Origin: a virus
Direction: 5' to 3' (one strand)
IMG/VR virus record: IMGVR_UViG_3300023174_000285
Coordinates: 1 to 44,037 of that record
DNA length: 44,037 nt
The notes under the pieces are model-generated. The model had not been told where the DNA came from and made no database searches. It saw nothing but the letters and a program-made list of their open reading frames with translations. Both the position numbers and the translations under genes were made by a program. This document shows positions 17,752 to 25,514 of the stretch, piece after piece; positions within the stretch are counted from its first letter, which is position 1, and every line of letters begins with the position of its first letter.

Positions 17752-19590
17752 ATGACGAAAGGAATCTCCCAAGTGGCGATAAATGTAGAACTCGACGAGT
17801 TAGACAAACACATAATTATCACGTCTGATTGGCGTTTTAAGGAACTCTGTAAGAGTATCCCTGGCTCAACATATGATGCCAAAACTCAGAATTGGAAAGT
17901 ACCAGTATCTTGGTCTGCTTGTTTGGCTTTACGCTCAACATTCAAAGATGATTTAGTTTTAGGCGAAAGAATTAAGAACTGGGCAGTACAAGAACGCAGT
18001 AATCGTATTGACCCTGCCAATGCTCTTCGTGATTTAGAAGTTCTCCCTGATGGTGAGACTGGCAACGAAGATTTATTTCCGCACCAACGTGCTGGTGTTA
18101 AGTTTCTGGCTACTGCTCGACAGGCTTTGCTTGCTGACGAGCCAGGATTGGGCAAGACCGCTCAGGCGATTCGTGCTCTGAAGGCAGTTAAAGATGGGGG
18201 CGAAGACGTATTTCCAGCCCTCATCGTCTGCCCGAATACTTTAAAAAAGAACTGGCAACGTGAATTCAAAAAGTGGTGGCCCGAAGTCAATGTTCAGGTT
18301 ATCAAGGGTTCTGCTACTCAGCGTCGTAAGCAGTTTGACGAAGAAAACGTTGACGTTTATGTAATCAACTGGGAATCTCTACGCACTCATTCACGACTAG
18401 CACCTTATGGTTCTGTTGCTTTGGCAAAATGTCCAGACTGCGGTGGACACGACGAGCGTGTGACTTTGAATCGTTGTGAAGTTCACCCTAGAGAACTCAA
18501 CAATCTTGATTTTAAGGCTGTAGTTGCAGATGAAATGCATCGCTCTAAAGAGCCTAAATCTAAGCAGACTCGTGCTTTATGGTCTGCTACTGGAAAGGCT
18601 GACATTAGATTTGCTCTAACTGGTACTCCTATTGCAAACAATGTTCTTGATATGTGGGCTATCTTGCATTGGCTTGCACCAGAAGAATTCCCAAGCAAGA
18701 CTCGTTGGATTGACAGAATGATTAACACGATGCTTAATGCATTTGGCGGAATGATGGTTCTTGGCGTAAAGCCGCATATGGAAGAAGAGTTCCACGCTGC
18801 AATCAATCCTCGTATGCGTCGTATGTTGAAATCTCGTGTGTTGCCTTGGCTACCTGAGATGATGTTTGAGCGTCGTGATGTTGAGATGTCAACTAAGCAG
18901 AAGAAGGCTTACGAACAGATGCGAGACAATATGATTGCTGAGTTAGAGGGAACTGGAGAATCTGTAGTTGCCCCTAGTGTTTTGACTCAGACTCTACGAC
19001 TACATCAGTTTGCAAGTTCTTATGCAGAAATCTATGCAGATGAAATTACTGGAGAACCTAAAGTACTTTTGTCAGAGCCATCCTGTAAGGTAGATGCTCT
19101 TATGGATGATATTAAAAACGGAGACTTTGGTGAAGACAGCGTTGCTGTCTGTGCTGTATCTAGACAATTGCTGGAGTTGCTAAGTGCAAACCTGACTAAA
19201 GAAGGTATTGCTCACGGAATGATTACTGGTGCTCAGGATGAAGACGAGCGTCAAAAGGCAATTGATGATTTCCAAGCAGGTCGTATCAAGTGGATTCTAT
19301 TCACCGATAAGGCTGGTGGTGTAGGTGTGACACTAACCGCAGCACGCCGTTTGGTAATGCTACAGCGACCTTGGTCGCTTGTAGACCACAAGCAAGCACT
19401 TGACCGTGTTCACCGCATTGGTTCTGAGATTCACGACTCTGTTGTGATTATGGACTATGTGACTGAAGGCACAATTGAAGAACGTGTTATTCAAGTTCTT
19501 GAAACTAAGGCTGAAAACTTTGAGCAGATTGTCAAAGATAAAGCCAAATTATTAGAGTTGCTAAAAGAAGACAAGGCTGGTACTCTTTAA
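17752..19590 (+). CDS. SNF2/DEAD-like helicase
   Basis: 612 residues. Superfamily 2 helicase of the SNF2 type. It shows an HQRAGVKFL motif (111-119), Walker A DEPGLGKT (129-136), Walker B-like DEMH (260-263), LTGTPIANN (289-297), and C-terminal motifs TDKAGGVGVTLT and DRVHRIGS. The first about 95 residues, with DWRFKELCKSIPG and the sequence TQNWKVP, resemble the HARP-like segment of SMARCAL1-type helicases that remodel forks. Between motifs Ia and II there is an insertion with CPDC (227-230) and C242/H245, a possible zinc knuckle. It likely acts in replication fork remodelling or recombination alongside the flanking resolvase and nuclease. It appears to be translated from a leaderless message. 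Confidence 0.92.
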   Translation: MTKGISQVAINVELDELDKHIIITSDWRFKELCKSIPGSTYDAKTQNWKVPVSWSACLALRSTFKDDLVLGERIKNWAVQERSNRIDPANALRDLEVLPDGETGNEDLFPHQRAGVKFLATARQALLADEPGLGKTAQAIRALKAVKDGGEDVFPALIVCPNTLKKNWQREFKKWWPEVNVQVIKGSATQRRKQFDEENVDVYVINWESLRTHSRLAPYGSVALAKCPDCGGHDERVTLNRCEVHPRELNNLDFKAVVADEMHRSKEPKSKQTRALWSATGKADIRFALTGTPIANNVLDMWAILHWLAPEEFPSKTRWIDRMINTMLNAFGGMMVLGVKPHMEEEFHAAINPRMRRMLKSRVLPWLPEMMFERRDVEMSTKQKKAYEQMRDNMIAELEGTGESVVAPSVLTQTLRLHQFASSYAEIYADEITGEPKVLLSEPSCKVDALMDDIKNGDFGEDSVAVCAVSRQLLELLSANLTKEGIAHGMITGAQDEDERQKAIDDFQAGRIKWILFTDKAGGVGVTLTAARRLVMLQRPWSLVDHKQALDRVHRIGSEIHDSVVIMDYVTEGTIEERVIQVLETKAENFEQIVKDKAKLLELLKEDKAGTL

Positions 19591-19592
19591 CC

Positions 19593-20552
19593 ATGAATGA
19601 CGAAAATACACAAGAAGTGAAAAAACCATACACTCTTTCTAACTCCGAGATTCAGGTCTTTAAAGATTGTAGACGTAAGTGGTGGCTTAACTATTACCGT
19701 CGCCTACAGCCAAAAAAGAAAGAATTTACTGGTGCACTTGCTCTCGGTTCTCGTATTCACGAGGCTCTAGACCGTCACTACTCAACTGGTCAAGATTTGC
19801 TTGAGGCTCACGCTGAACTTGTCAAAAAAGATATGGACAAGATGGTTGCTGAGTATAGAGATACTCACGACTTGGAGGCTGAGGCTGAACTTGGTCGCAT
19901 TATGCTTGAAGGCTATCTACAGTGGATGGAAGATGAAGGTATTGATGCTGACCTAGAAATGATTTCTACTGAAGAGATTATCTCAATGCCATTGTTTGAC
20001 GGTGAAGTAGAACTTCAAGGTAAGTTGGATATGCGTGTTCGTAGACGTTCTGACGGCGTTCGTATGTTCCGTGACTTTAAGACTGTTGGTGGTTCATTCT
20101 CAGACTTTGCTAGTCAAGCACAGATGAACGAGCAGATTCTTACCTATATGCTTTTGGAATCTGCTCAGAACAAGAATCCTGAAGAGCGTTCCGAGGGTGG
20201 CATTTTTACTATGCTGAAAAAAGTAAAGCGTACCGCAAACGCAAAGCCACCTTTCTATGAGCAGATTGAAGTTCGTCACAATGTTTTTACAATGCGTTCT
20301 TTTTGGCAACGTATTCACGGAACAATCTCTGACCTGATTGGAGTTAAGAAGGCTCTTGATGCAGGTGCAGACCCTAATTTTGTCGCTTACCCAAGTCCTG
20401 GAAAGGACTGCAAGTGGAAGTGCCAGTTCTACACTATTTGTCCGCTTATCGACGACGGTTCTGCCGCCGAAGCAGCAATTAGTGAGATGTATGAGGTCGC
20501 CGACCCATACGGTTATTACAAATCAGAAGACGAAAAGAAAGGTAGTGAGTAG
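19593..20552 (+). CDS. Cas4/RecB-family PD-(D/E)XK nuclease with Fe-S cysteines
   Basis: 319 residues. The N-terminal SNSEIQVFKDCRRKWW, H56 in RIHEAL, D146 in GKLDMRV, D161-F-K163 in DFKTV, and a later Gln (SQAQMNEQILTY) match the RecB-like nuclease core. C26 plus C273, C277 and C283 form the four-cysteine pattern of Cas4/AddB-type 4Fe-4S nucleases. Phage members process DNA ends for recombination or replication. There is no CRISPR array nearby, so a phage recombination role is favoured over adaptation. ATG at 19593 follows the helicase stop by 2 bases. It is followed by a Sak4-like ATPase, a common pairing in phage recombination modules. Confidence 0.9.
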   Translation: MNDENTQEVKKPYTLSNSEIQVFKDCRRKWWLNYYRRLQPKKKEFTGALALGSRIHEALDRHYSTGQDLLEAHAELVKKDMDKMVAEYRDTHDLEAEAELGRIMLEGYLQWMEDEGIDADLEMISTEEIISMPLFDGEVELQGKLDMRVRRRSDGVRMFRDFKTVGGSFSDFASQAQMNEQILTYMLLESAQNKNPEERSEGGIFTMLKKVKRTANAKPPFYEQIEVRHNVFTMRSFWQRIHGTISDLIGVKKALDAGADPNFVAYPSPGKDCKWKCQFYTICPLIDDGSAAEAAISEMYEVADPYGYYKSEDEKKGSE

Positions 20553-20554
20553 AC

Positions 20555-21313
20555 ATGTCAAATGTACAGCGTTCTCTTACTCTCATGGTCTATGGCGAAT
20601 CAAAGGTTGGTAAATCTACCTTTGCAGTCACAGCACCATATCCTCGCCTTATGCTAGACGTTGAGGGTGGACACAGATTCCTACCTATCAATGTCAAGTA
20701 TTGGGACCCAATGCGTGAAGAGCCACCTGTGGCTGATGGCACTTGGGACACAGTTGTAGTTCAGGTACGTGACTACGACGTCGTAATGAAGGCATTCCAA
20801 TGGCTTCAGAGTGGCAAGCACCAGTTCAAGTCACTTATCATCGACTCAATCTCTGAGTTGCAGGTTAAGTGCATGGACAACATCGCTGGTACAGAGCAGA
20901 TGAAGATGCAGCAGTGGGGCGAACTACTTCGCCACATGGGTGCTCTACTTCGTGACTTGCGTGACCTAACGATGCACCCTACTCAGCCACTTGAGGCTGT
21001 AGTACTTACCGCCATGGCTCGTCGTGGTCAGGATGACCGTATGCATCCTTACCTACAGGGTCAGTTGGCTGTACAGGCTCCATACTTCTACGATGTTCTC
21101 GGCTATATTGCAATCGAGACCATCCAGAATCCAGACCCAACTCAGTTGCCTTACAAGGCACGTCGTATGTACGTGGAACGTACGGATGAAGTTGAGGCTG
21201 GAGAACGCGTACAAGGTCGTCTTGGTCAGATTGTTGAACAACAAAACCTTGGCGTTGAGCGTATGCTCGACATGATTTTCGGTGAAAAGACCGAGAAAAA
21301 GAAGTCTGCTTAG
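20555..21313 (+). CDS. Sak4-like P-loop ATPase (phage recombinase)
   Basis: 252 residues. A RecA-core-like ATPase with Walker A GESKVGKST (14-22), a Walker B-like hydrophobic strand followed by acidic residues (SLIIDSISEL, about 90-99) and a polar segment VVLTAMARR near 148. This matches the AAA_24/Sak4 family of phage single-strand annealing proteins. It probably works with the next gene, a DUF669-like ssDNA-binding protein, and the preceding nuclease in recombination-dependent replication. It is 2 bases downstream of the nuclease stop, so it belongs to one operon. The C-terminus is basic (EKTEKKKSA). Confidence 0.87.
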   Translation: MSNVQRSLTLMVYGESKVGKSTFAVTAPYPRLMLDVEGGHRFLPINVKYWDPMREEPPVADGTWDTVVVQVRDYDVVMKAFQWLQSGKHQFKSLIIDSISELQVKCMDNIAGTEQMKMQQWGELLRHMGALLRDLRDLTMHPTQPLEAVVLTAMARRGQDDRMHPYLQGQLAVQAPYFYDVLGYIAIETIQNPDPTQLPYKARRMYVERTDEVEAGERVQGRLGQIVEQQNLGVERMLDMIFGEKTEKKKSA

Positions 21314-21355
21314 AACCCTAAGCGGATAAGTAAACCCAATCTATAAATTAAGGAT

Positions 21356-21362
21356 AGGTGAG
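21356..21362 (+). promoter_or_regulatory. Ribosome binding site choosing ATG 21367
   Basis: AGGATAGGTGAG resembles the anti-SD complement, with AGGTGAG at 21356-21362 placed 4 bases before ATG 21367. This favours 21367 over a GTG at 21358 that overlaps the site itself. Confidence 0.6.
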
Positions 21363-21366
21363 TGCT

Positions 21367-21906
21367 ATGAGTAGCATTAACTGGGGCGATTTAGTAAAGG
21401 ATGCTGGCGAGTCTGCTAGCGGAAATTACGAGCCGTTGCCCGACGGCGATTACGAACTGAAGGTAATTGAGGCATCTGCCACTGTTTCACAGAGTGGTAA
21501 GACAATGTTCAAGATTACAACTGAAGTGCAAGGCGGACCTTTTAACAAGCGTCGCGTCTGGGATAACCTAGTTATCTCTCCTGAGAACAAGAATGCTCTT
21601 GGTATCTTCTTCGGTAAGATGGCAGCACTAGGAGTTCCTCGTGAGTTCTTCTCAAACAACAACCCAACTAACGCTCAGGTCGAACAGGCAATCCTGAACA
21701 AGACCTTCCGTGCAACTATCGGTAAGCGTACTTGGAACAACGACGTGAAGAACGAAATCAAGAAGTATCACGTTGGTGTTGGACTGGCTCAGGCTACTGT
21801 TGCTGGTGAAGTTTCTACTCCACCTGCTCCACCTGCTCCACCTGCTCCACCTGCTCCACCTGCTCCACCTGTGGCTACTTCAGCCCCAACTGACGCTCCT
21901 TTCTAG
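21367..21906 (+). CDS. Single-stranded DNA-binding protein (DUF669-like)
   Basis: About 179 residues from ATG 21367. The N-terminal about 130 residues (NWGDLVKDAG, LPDGDYELKVIEA, KTMFKITTEVQGGPF, RRVWDNLVISPENKNAL) fit the DUF669-like phage ssDNA-binding family, commonly paired with Sak4-type ATPases. The C-terminus is a flexible linker of six Pro-Pro-Ala-type repeats, ending TDAPF. A terminal acidic-aromatic tip like this is a typical SSB protein-interaction tail. It is the last gene of the replication block and is followed by a terminator-like hairpin. It would coat ssDNA and recruit the upstream nuclease/ATPase. Confidence 0.82.
   Translation: MSSINWGDLVKDAGESASGNYEPLPDGDYELKVIEASATVSQSGKTMFKITTEVQGGPFNKRRVWDNLVISPENKNALGIFFGKMAALGVPREFFSNNNPTNAQVEQAILNKTFRATIGKRTWNNDVKNEIKKYHVGVGLAQATVAGEVSTPPAPPAPPAPPAPPAPPVATSAPTDAPF
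21818..21871 (+). repeat. Six 9-bp tandem repeats in SSB linker
   Basis: Six tandem copies of CTCCACCTG, nearly perfect and in phase, encode the (Pro-Pro-Ala) linker of the ssDNA-binding protein. Such repeats can change copy number by slippage without frameshift. Confidence 0.95.
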
Positions 21907-21924
21907 GTCAAAACACTAATTTAA

Positions 21925-21962
21925 GGGGGCATCGTTTGCTAGTATTAGTGAGCGATGCTCCC
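21925..21962 (+). terminator. Hairpin with U-rich tail downstream of SSB
   Basis: The arms GGGGGCATCG (21925-21934) and CGATGCTCCC (21953-21962) pair over 10 bp with one G-U, around an 18-base loop, followed by TTATTTATT. It can terminate the replication operon. The loop contains an extended -10 promoter for the next gene. Confidence 0.6.
21937..21945 (+). promoter_or_regulatory. Extended -10 promoter within hairpin loop
   Basis: TGCTAGTAT, identical to the element before the SNF2 helicase. Start of transcription would be near 21952, giving a leader of about 30 nt that contains a TGAGGTAA ribosome binding site before ATG 21983. No clear -35. Confidence 0.5.
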
Positions 21963-21982
21963 TTATTTATTGAGGTAAATAT

Positions 21983-22990
21983 ATGTCAAAAATTTTTTTA
22001 ACTGGTATGTCTGCACAGCAAGCATCTCCTTCTTTAAATTCAAAGTCTCTTAGTTTTGCTGGTTTAGTGCATTCAGCACTTATTGATGCTGGTCACGAAG
22101 TTGTCTGGGCTAGCCCAAGCGTGTATATGACTGAAGATGCATTAAATGAATTTGATGCAATATTGGTAGGTGTATCTCCTATTACAAGTATGAGTGCCAA
22201 TAGATTGTATGGTGCACTAAACGTAATAAAAACTATGTGGGGTTCAAGTAAACTTACTCTTTTTGTTGATACACCTACTCCTAGTCAAATAGAAGTTGGT
22301 CTCAAATCTGTAATTACCAATCCTGATAGTTTGATTAAGCCATTTTTTTCTTATCGTAAAGAATACTCAAATGTTGTTGCAGACAAAAAGTTGTTCAATA
22401 ATGCCATAGATTGTATAAACACCCTATACAACGAAGATTGGGGAAAAACCATCTATGCACAACTTCCTTGGAAATCTTTAGATTCTGTAAAAATTTCTAA
22501 AAATGCAAAAAAGACTTTGATTGGCTTAAATTTAGATTCTTATGTTATTTCTGAACTAAATGAAAAAGAGGACAGGGCTAACAAGTGGGTTTATGATGAT
22601 AGTAACTCTCCTTGGTATAAAAATCAGATAAAATTTTTAAATTTGCCTACATCACCAATGAAAATAAATCGTGGAAGTTACGATAATGACGTTATGGGTC
22701 AAATTTTACGCTCGGTTGGTGTCTTCATATCGCCAGATAAAAGAGATGGAACTGGTTGGAACTACAGATATGTTCAATCATTAAATGCTGGCACTCCTAT
22801 AATTACTGACTGGAAAGAAAGCAGTGTTTTGGGTGAAGCGTGGTCTGTTTTAGCGTATAGCATAGAAGAAATGAGCCAGAGTAAGCGTAATCTGATTGCT
22901 CTTGCTCAAAAAGAATCTTATTTGGCAAATATCCCTAATAAGAAAAACGCACTTAAATTACTAGAATTTACACTAGGTATAGGAAAATAA
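21983..22990 (+). CDS. Glycosyltransferase-like protein (GT-B type)
   Basis: 335 residues. The C-terminal part (GVFISPDKRDGTGWNYRYVQSLNAG split over two strands, then TPIITDWKESSVLG) resembles the nucleotide-sugar-binding half of GT-B glycosyltransferases, with the usual glycine/proline turn and a Glu/Asp after it. The N-terminus begins MSKIFLTGMSA with a Rossmann-like strand and continues AGHEVVWASPS. The family is not specific enough to name a substrate. It might modify phage DNA, virion proteins, or host surface glycans. It is the first gene after a promoter/terminator junction and is co-directional with small unknown genes and a methyltransferase. Confidence 0.5.
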   Translation: MSKIFLTGMSAQQASPSLNSKSLSFAGLVHSALIDAGHEVVWASPSVYMTEDALNEFDAILVGVSPITSMSANRLYGALNVIKTMWGSSKLTLFVDTPTPSQIEVGLKSVITNPDSLIKPFFSYRKEYSNVVADKKLFNNAIDCINTLYNEDWGKTIYAQLPWKSLDSVKISKNAKKTLIGLNLDSYVISELNEKEDRANKWVYDDSNSPWYKNQIKFLNLPTSPMKINRGSYDNDVMGQILRSVGVFISPDKRDGTGWNYRYVQSLNAGTPIITDWKESSVLGEAWSVLAYSIEEMSQSKRNLIALAQKESYLANIPNKKNALKLLEFTLGIGK

Positions 22991-22991
22991 A

Positions 22992-23414
22992 ATGTCAAAA
23001 ATTAATGAAGACTGGGTAAGAGAGCAATTTGCTCAAGCACAAGTAAAACTTGGAGTAGGTAATGCTGTCCTTAAATTGCTACAGGCTTGGCGTGACATCT
23101 CTATCAAGGAAAGTGACATCCCAGAAGTAATAACTATTTTTTCCAAGTTGATTAAGGGTCATTCTTTAGCAAAACAGCAGGAAAACAATGGTATATGGGT
23201 TCCAGTAAGACGTGGAGACATAAAAGTAACTGATTATGTCAGAATCAAGGCTGATGCTTTTGATGGAGAACTAGGCATGATTCACAATGGTAGAGAAGGA
23301 GTGGTTACAGCAATACGCTCTGGAGATATCATTGTAAAAACTACAGACGATAGAATTCCGCAATTAGACGGTGCTCATTATTCCCCAGATAAACTAGAAA
23401 AGATGGTTAAGTGA
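22992..23414 (+). CDS. Conserved hypothetical actinophage protein
   Basis: 140 residues. The C-terminal half (VTDYVRIKADAFDGELGMIHNGREGVV, in pieces) is a short beta-barrel-like segment, similar in style to KOW/SH3-like domains and common in actinophage proteins of unknown function. The N-terminal half is helical. ATG 22992 is 2 bases after the glycosyltransferase stop, with GGAAA upstream. Its stop overlaps the next start as GTGA. The function is unknown. Confidence 0.6.
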   Translation: MSKINEDWVREQFAQAQVKLGVGNAVLKLLQAWRDISIKESDIPEVITIFSKLIKGHSLAKQQENNGIWVPVRRGDIKVTDYVRIKADAFDGELGMIHNGREGVVTAIRSGDIIVKTTDDRIPQLDGAHYSPDKLEKMVK

Positions 23415-23614
23415 TTAGAGAAAAACTATATCTAACTGTTCACGGTGCTAATCAAGTTGAGATAAAAAGACGTGTTCTTCAGATTGCAAGTGAGTATTTT
23501 GGAATTGAAGTAGAGCAAGTGGAAAAAAACTTAGACGTAGAACTAGATGTCACTGCTTTAGAAGGTAAGCCAGAATCGTTTTCTGCAAATGCTTATGTGA
23601 GGGTAAGGCACTAA
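23411..23614 (+). CDS. Small hypothetical protein, GTG start
   Basis: 67 residues beginning at GTG 23411, which overlaps the previous stop (GTGA). The predicted fold is one helix plus strands, with acidic residues in the middle (EVEQVEKNLDVELDV). It ends with VRVRH, and its stop overlaps the next ATG by one base. The tight overlaps on both sides imply coupled translation in this operon. No function is recognised. Confidence 0.55.
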   Translation: MIREKLYLTVHGANQVEIKRRVLQIASEYFGIEVEQVEKNLDVELDVTALEGKPESFSANAYVRVRH

Positions 23615-24120
23615 TGCCAAATTCTGACTACACAAACAAGCCTTGGGCTGCTTCTGTAATTAAAAAAATGCAACCAGCAACTGCTATTGATTTTGGTGCT
23701 GGCGAAGGTATTTATGGTCAGATTATAAAAAAGTACTCGCCAAACACATATACAGTTGGCGTAGAAATTTGGGCACCTTACGTTACACAGTTCAAATTAG
23801 ACAAAACTTACGATGAAGTCTGGGTCTGTGATGCAAGAATCTATCCACACTTTAACTATGACTTAGTGATACTTGGAGATATTCTTGAGCATATGAGCAA
23901 AGAAGATGCCATCAATCTTTGGGAAAGGGTCTCGAAGCAAGCGAAGTATGCTTTAATATCTATGCCTATTATCCATTTTCCTCAGGGTCATATTCACGGC
24001 AATCCTTTTGAAAAACACGAAAAAGACGACTGGACTCACGAAGAAATCTTAGAAACCTTTGGTGGAATTGTTGCTCACGAAACTTTTGAAATTACGGGCA
24101 TATATCTTGCAAAATTTTAA
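23614..24120 (+). CDS. Class I SAM-dependent methyltransferase-like protein
   Basis: 168 residues. The AIDFGAGEGIYG motif (about residues 22-33) is the SAM-binding glycine-rich loop. A conserved acidic end of strand 2 (VGVEIW) and a DLVILGDILEHM segment (about 90-101) match class I methyltransferases. The target is unclear: small molecule, tRNA, or glycan are all possible. Being next to a glycosyltransferase-like gene it could modify a sugar. ATG overlaps the upstream stop. It is followed by a promoter-like sequence for the repair glycosylase. Confidence 0.68.
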   Translation: MPNSDYTNKPWAASVIKKMQPATAIDFGAGEGIYGQIIKKYSPNTYTVGVEIWAPYVTQFKLDKTYDEVWVCDARIYPHFNYDLVILGDILEHMSKEDAINLWERVSKQAKYALISMPIIHFPQGHIHGNPFEKHEKDDWTHEEILETFGGIVAHETFEITGIYLAKF

Positions 24121-24134
24121 TTTTTATGTATAAT
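24107..24134 (+). promoter_or_regulatory. Promoter for pyrimidine-dimer glycosylase
   Basis: TTGCAA (24107-24112), 16-base spacer, TATAAT (24129-24134), consensus -10 preceded by TG. It lies at the end of the methyltransferase gene. Start of transcription near 24141 leaves a short leader before ATG 24163. Confidence 0.65.
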
Positions 24135-24162
24135 GGTTATATAACGACAGAAAGACAACATT

Positions 24163-24654
24163 ATGCAAACATTTGTACCGCTTACCAGTTCAGTTGACGA
24201 CATTGCCAAGGTGCTTGACAACAAGCGTCTTAATAAGCAAGCCCTTGAGGGCTGGCAGATTCTTATGACTCTGCTTGAACTAGACCCACAAGGAAATCAC
24301 CGTAAACCAAAAGGCTGGGTAAGTCACCCTGCTGTAAAGATGTGGCGTGGGCACGAGATGGCTTTGTTTATGTACATCTACGCAATGGTTGAAGAATGGA
24401 AGTCTCGTGGCTACAAGTCAACTATTGCTACCAAGGCTTGGAACACTGTTCAAGTTGCTATGGAGAAAAAACTAATTACCGAAGAAATCACGGCACCTGC
24501 TTGGCTTGAGAATAGTCAACTTTTTGAGCAAATAGCGTCTAGCCACAGACTAGCCCTACTTAACAAAGACTACGAGTGGTACTCACAGTTTGGTTGGAAT
24601 GAAGACAAAGGCGTTCGCCCTGAGTCTTACGAATACGTCTGGCCCGTAGTTTAA
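24163..24654 (+). CDS. Pyrimidine dimer DNA glycosylase (T4 endonuclease V-like)
   Basis: 163 residues. It resembles the Pyr_excise family: DNKRLNKQALEGWQIL (about residues 18-33), MWRGHEMALFMYIYAMVEEW (about 60-79), an SSHRLALL segment near 125, and a C-terminal YEYVWPVV. The T4 enzyme uses its N-terminal threonine as nucleophile to excise cyclobutane dimers. Here the N-terminus is MQTFVPL, so processing past Met-Gln would be needed for Thr3 to act. That is a difference from T4 and deserves checking. The gene probably repairs UV damage in phage or host DNA, consistent with a sunlit-water host. It has its own promoter. Confidence 0.78.
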   Translation: MQTFVPLTSSVDDIAKVLDNKRLNKQALEGWQILMTLLELDPQGNHRKPKGWVSHPAVKMWRGHEMALFMYIYAMVEEWKSRGYKSTIATKAWNTVQVAMEKKLITEEITAPAWLENSQLFEQIASSHRLALLNKDYEWYSQFGWNEDKGVRPESYEYVWPVV

Positions 24655-24686
24655 ATAATAAGCGTGTCGCATTAAATTTATTTATA

Positions 24687-24709
24687 ACAATGTATAATTA
24701 ATACATTGT
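24687..24709. promoter_or_regulatory. Operator-like palindrome over a -10 box
   Basis: A perfect 9-bp inverted repeat, ACAATGTAT (24687-24695) and ATACATTGT (24701-24709), has a 5-base spacer. It covers TATAAT (24693-24698, preceded by TG) and ends directly before ATG 24710. Binding of a dimeric repressor here would block transcription. Confidence 0.65.
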
Positions 24710-25054
24710 ATGAAAGATTCACGAATTGGCGAAACCCTGTGGAGTGAATGGACTGGTAATTATTACCCCATCACTTCTAAATCCACTATTGTCTTTTTCA
24801 CAGAAGAGCACGTGGACGTTGAACATGATGTAGTCAAACGTGCATTAGCGTCTACAATCCAAAGGGGCGGTCATACAGACTCTCTTGGTCAAGCATTTGC
24901 AACTTTAGACTCTTGTTCTGTTGAACAAGGCTACGTTGGAATTATTGATGGAGACACGGAATTTTCCCTATGTGACATTAACGGAATGACAATCTATGAA
25001 GACACGGTAGAAAAGGTTATTCCAGTCACTTGGGTGAATATTAATGTCAGATGA
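24710..25054 (+). CDS. Hypothetical protein with a leaderless, operator-controlled start
   Basis: 114 residues. No recognised family. It has a TIVFFTEEHVDVEHDVVKRAL segment (in pieces) that suggests an alpha/beta domain and a negative charge bias. No cysteine cluster or membrane segment. TATAAT ends 11 bases before ATG 24710, so transcription starts within a few bases of the ATG and the mRNA is effectively leaderless. A perfect palindrome overlaps the -10 box and adjoins the start, suggesting tight repression. The WhiB-like gene overlaps its 3' end, so the pair may be a regulated operon with the WhiB protein as a candidate regulator. Confidence 0.6.
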   Translation: MKDSRIGETLWSEWTGNYYPITSKSTIVFFTEEHVDVEHDVVKRALASTIQRGGHTDSLGQAFATLDSCSVEQGYVGIIDGDTEFSLCDINGMTIYEDTVEKVIPVTWVNINVR

Positions 25055-25514
25055 TTTCAAAGATATGTCCTATCAAAAAGATGGGCTTTGTGCTAAAAAA
25101 GAAAATAAAGAATACATGGACTTCTTTTTTTCTGACAATCCAGAAGAAACAAATAAGGCAAAAAATTTGTGTTTTGCTTGTCCAGTAAGGAAAGACTGTA
25201 TTAAATATGCTTTGGAAAGCAAGCAGATTTGGGGTGTATGGGGTGGAAAAGATGAAAATGAAGTTCGTAGAACTTTATCTGTCGATGCTAATGGTGATGA
25301 ATATCGCAGAGGTCGCTATCCTCAGTGTGGCTACTGCTCTGCTCGTACTAGCAAATTAAAAACTTATATTGTTAATCTCACGGGTGGTGGTAGATGGACT
25401 ACTGCTCGTATGGTTGAATGTACCGAGTGTGGATTTAAATGGCGTAGTCGTACCAGTGCTAATGCTGTAAATGCATATCACCAAGAACGTGAAGAAAAAA
25501 AGTTTAAGAAATAA
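25044..25514 (+). CDS. WhiB-like Fe-S transcription factor with C-terminal zinc ribbon
   Basis: 156 residues. WhiB family: C16, C43, C46 and C52 (CFACPVRKDC) ligate a [4Fe-4S] cluster, and GVWGG at 64-68 is the family beta-turn. The protein would bind sigma factor region 4 and alter promoter choice of the host polymerase. WhiB-like proteins are found in actinobacteria and their phages, so this is strong host evidence. Beyond the WhiB domain, C95-x2-C98 (CGYC) and C126-x2-C129 (CTEC) form a four-cysteine zinc-ribbon-like domain, unusual in small phage WhiBs of about 80-100 residues. It overlaps the preceding gene by 11 bases and its tail is convergent with, and overlaps, the cytidylyltransferase gene by 11 bases. 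Confidence 0.9.
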   Translation: MSDDFKDMSYQKDGLCAKKENKEYMDFFFSDNPEETNKAKNLCFACPVRKDCIKYALESKQIWGVWGGKDENEVRRTLSVDANGDEYRRGRYPQCGYCSARTSKLKTYIVNLTGGGRWTTARMVECTECGFKWRSRTSANAVNAYHQEREEKKFKK

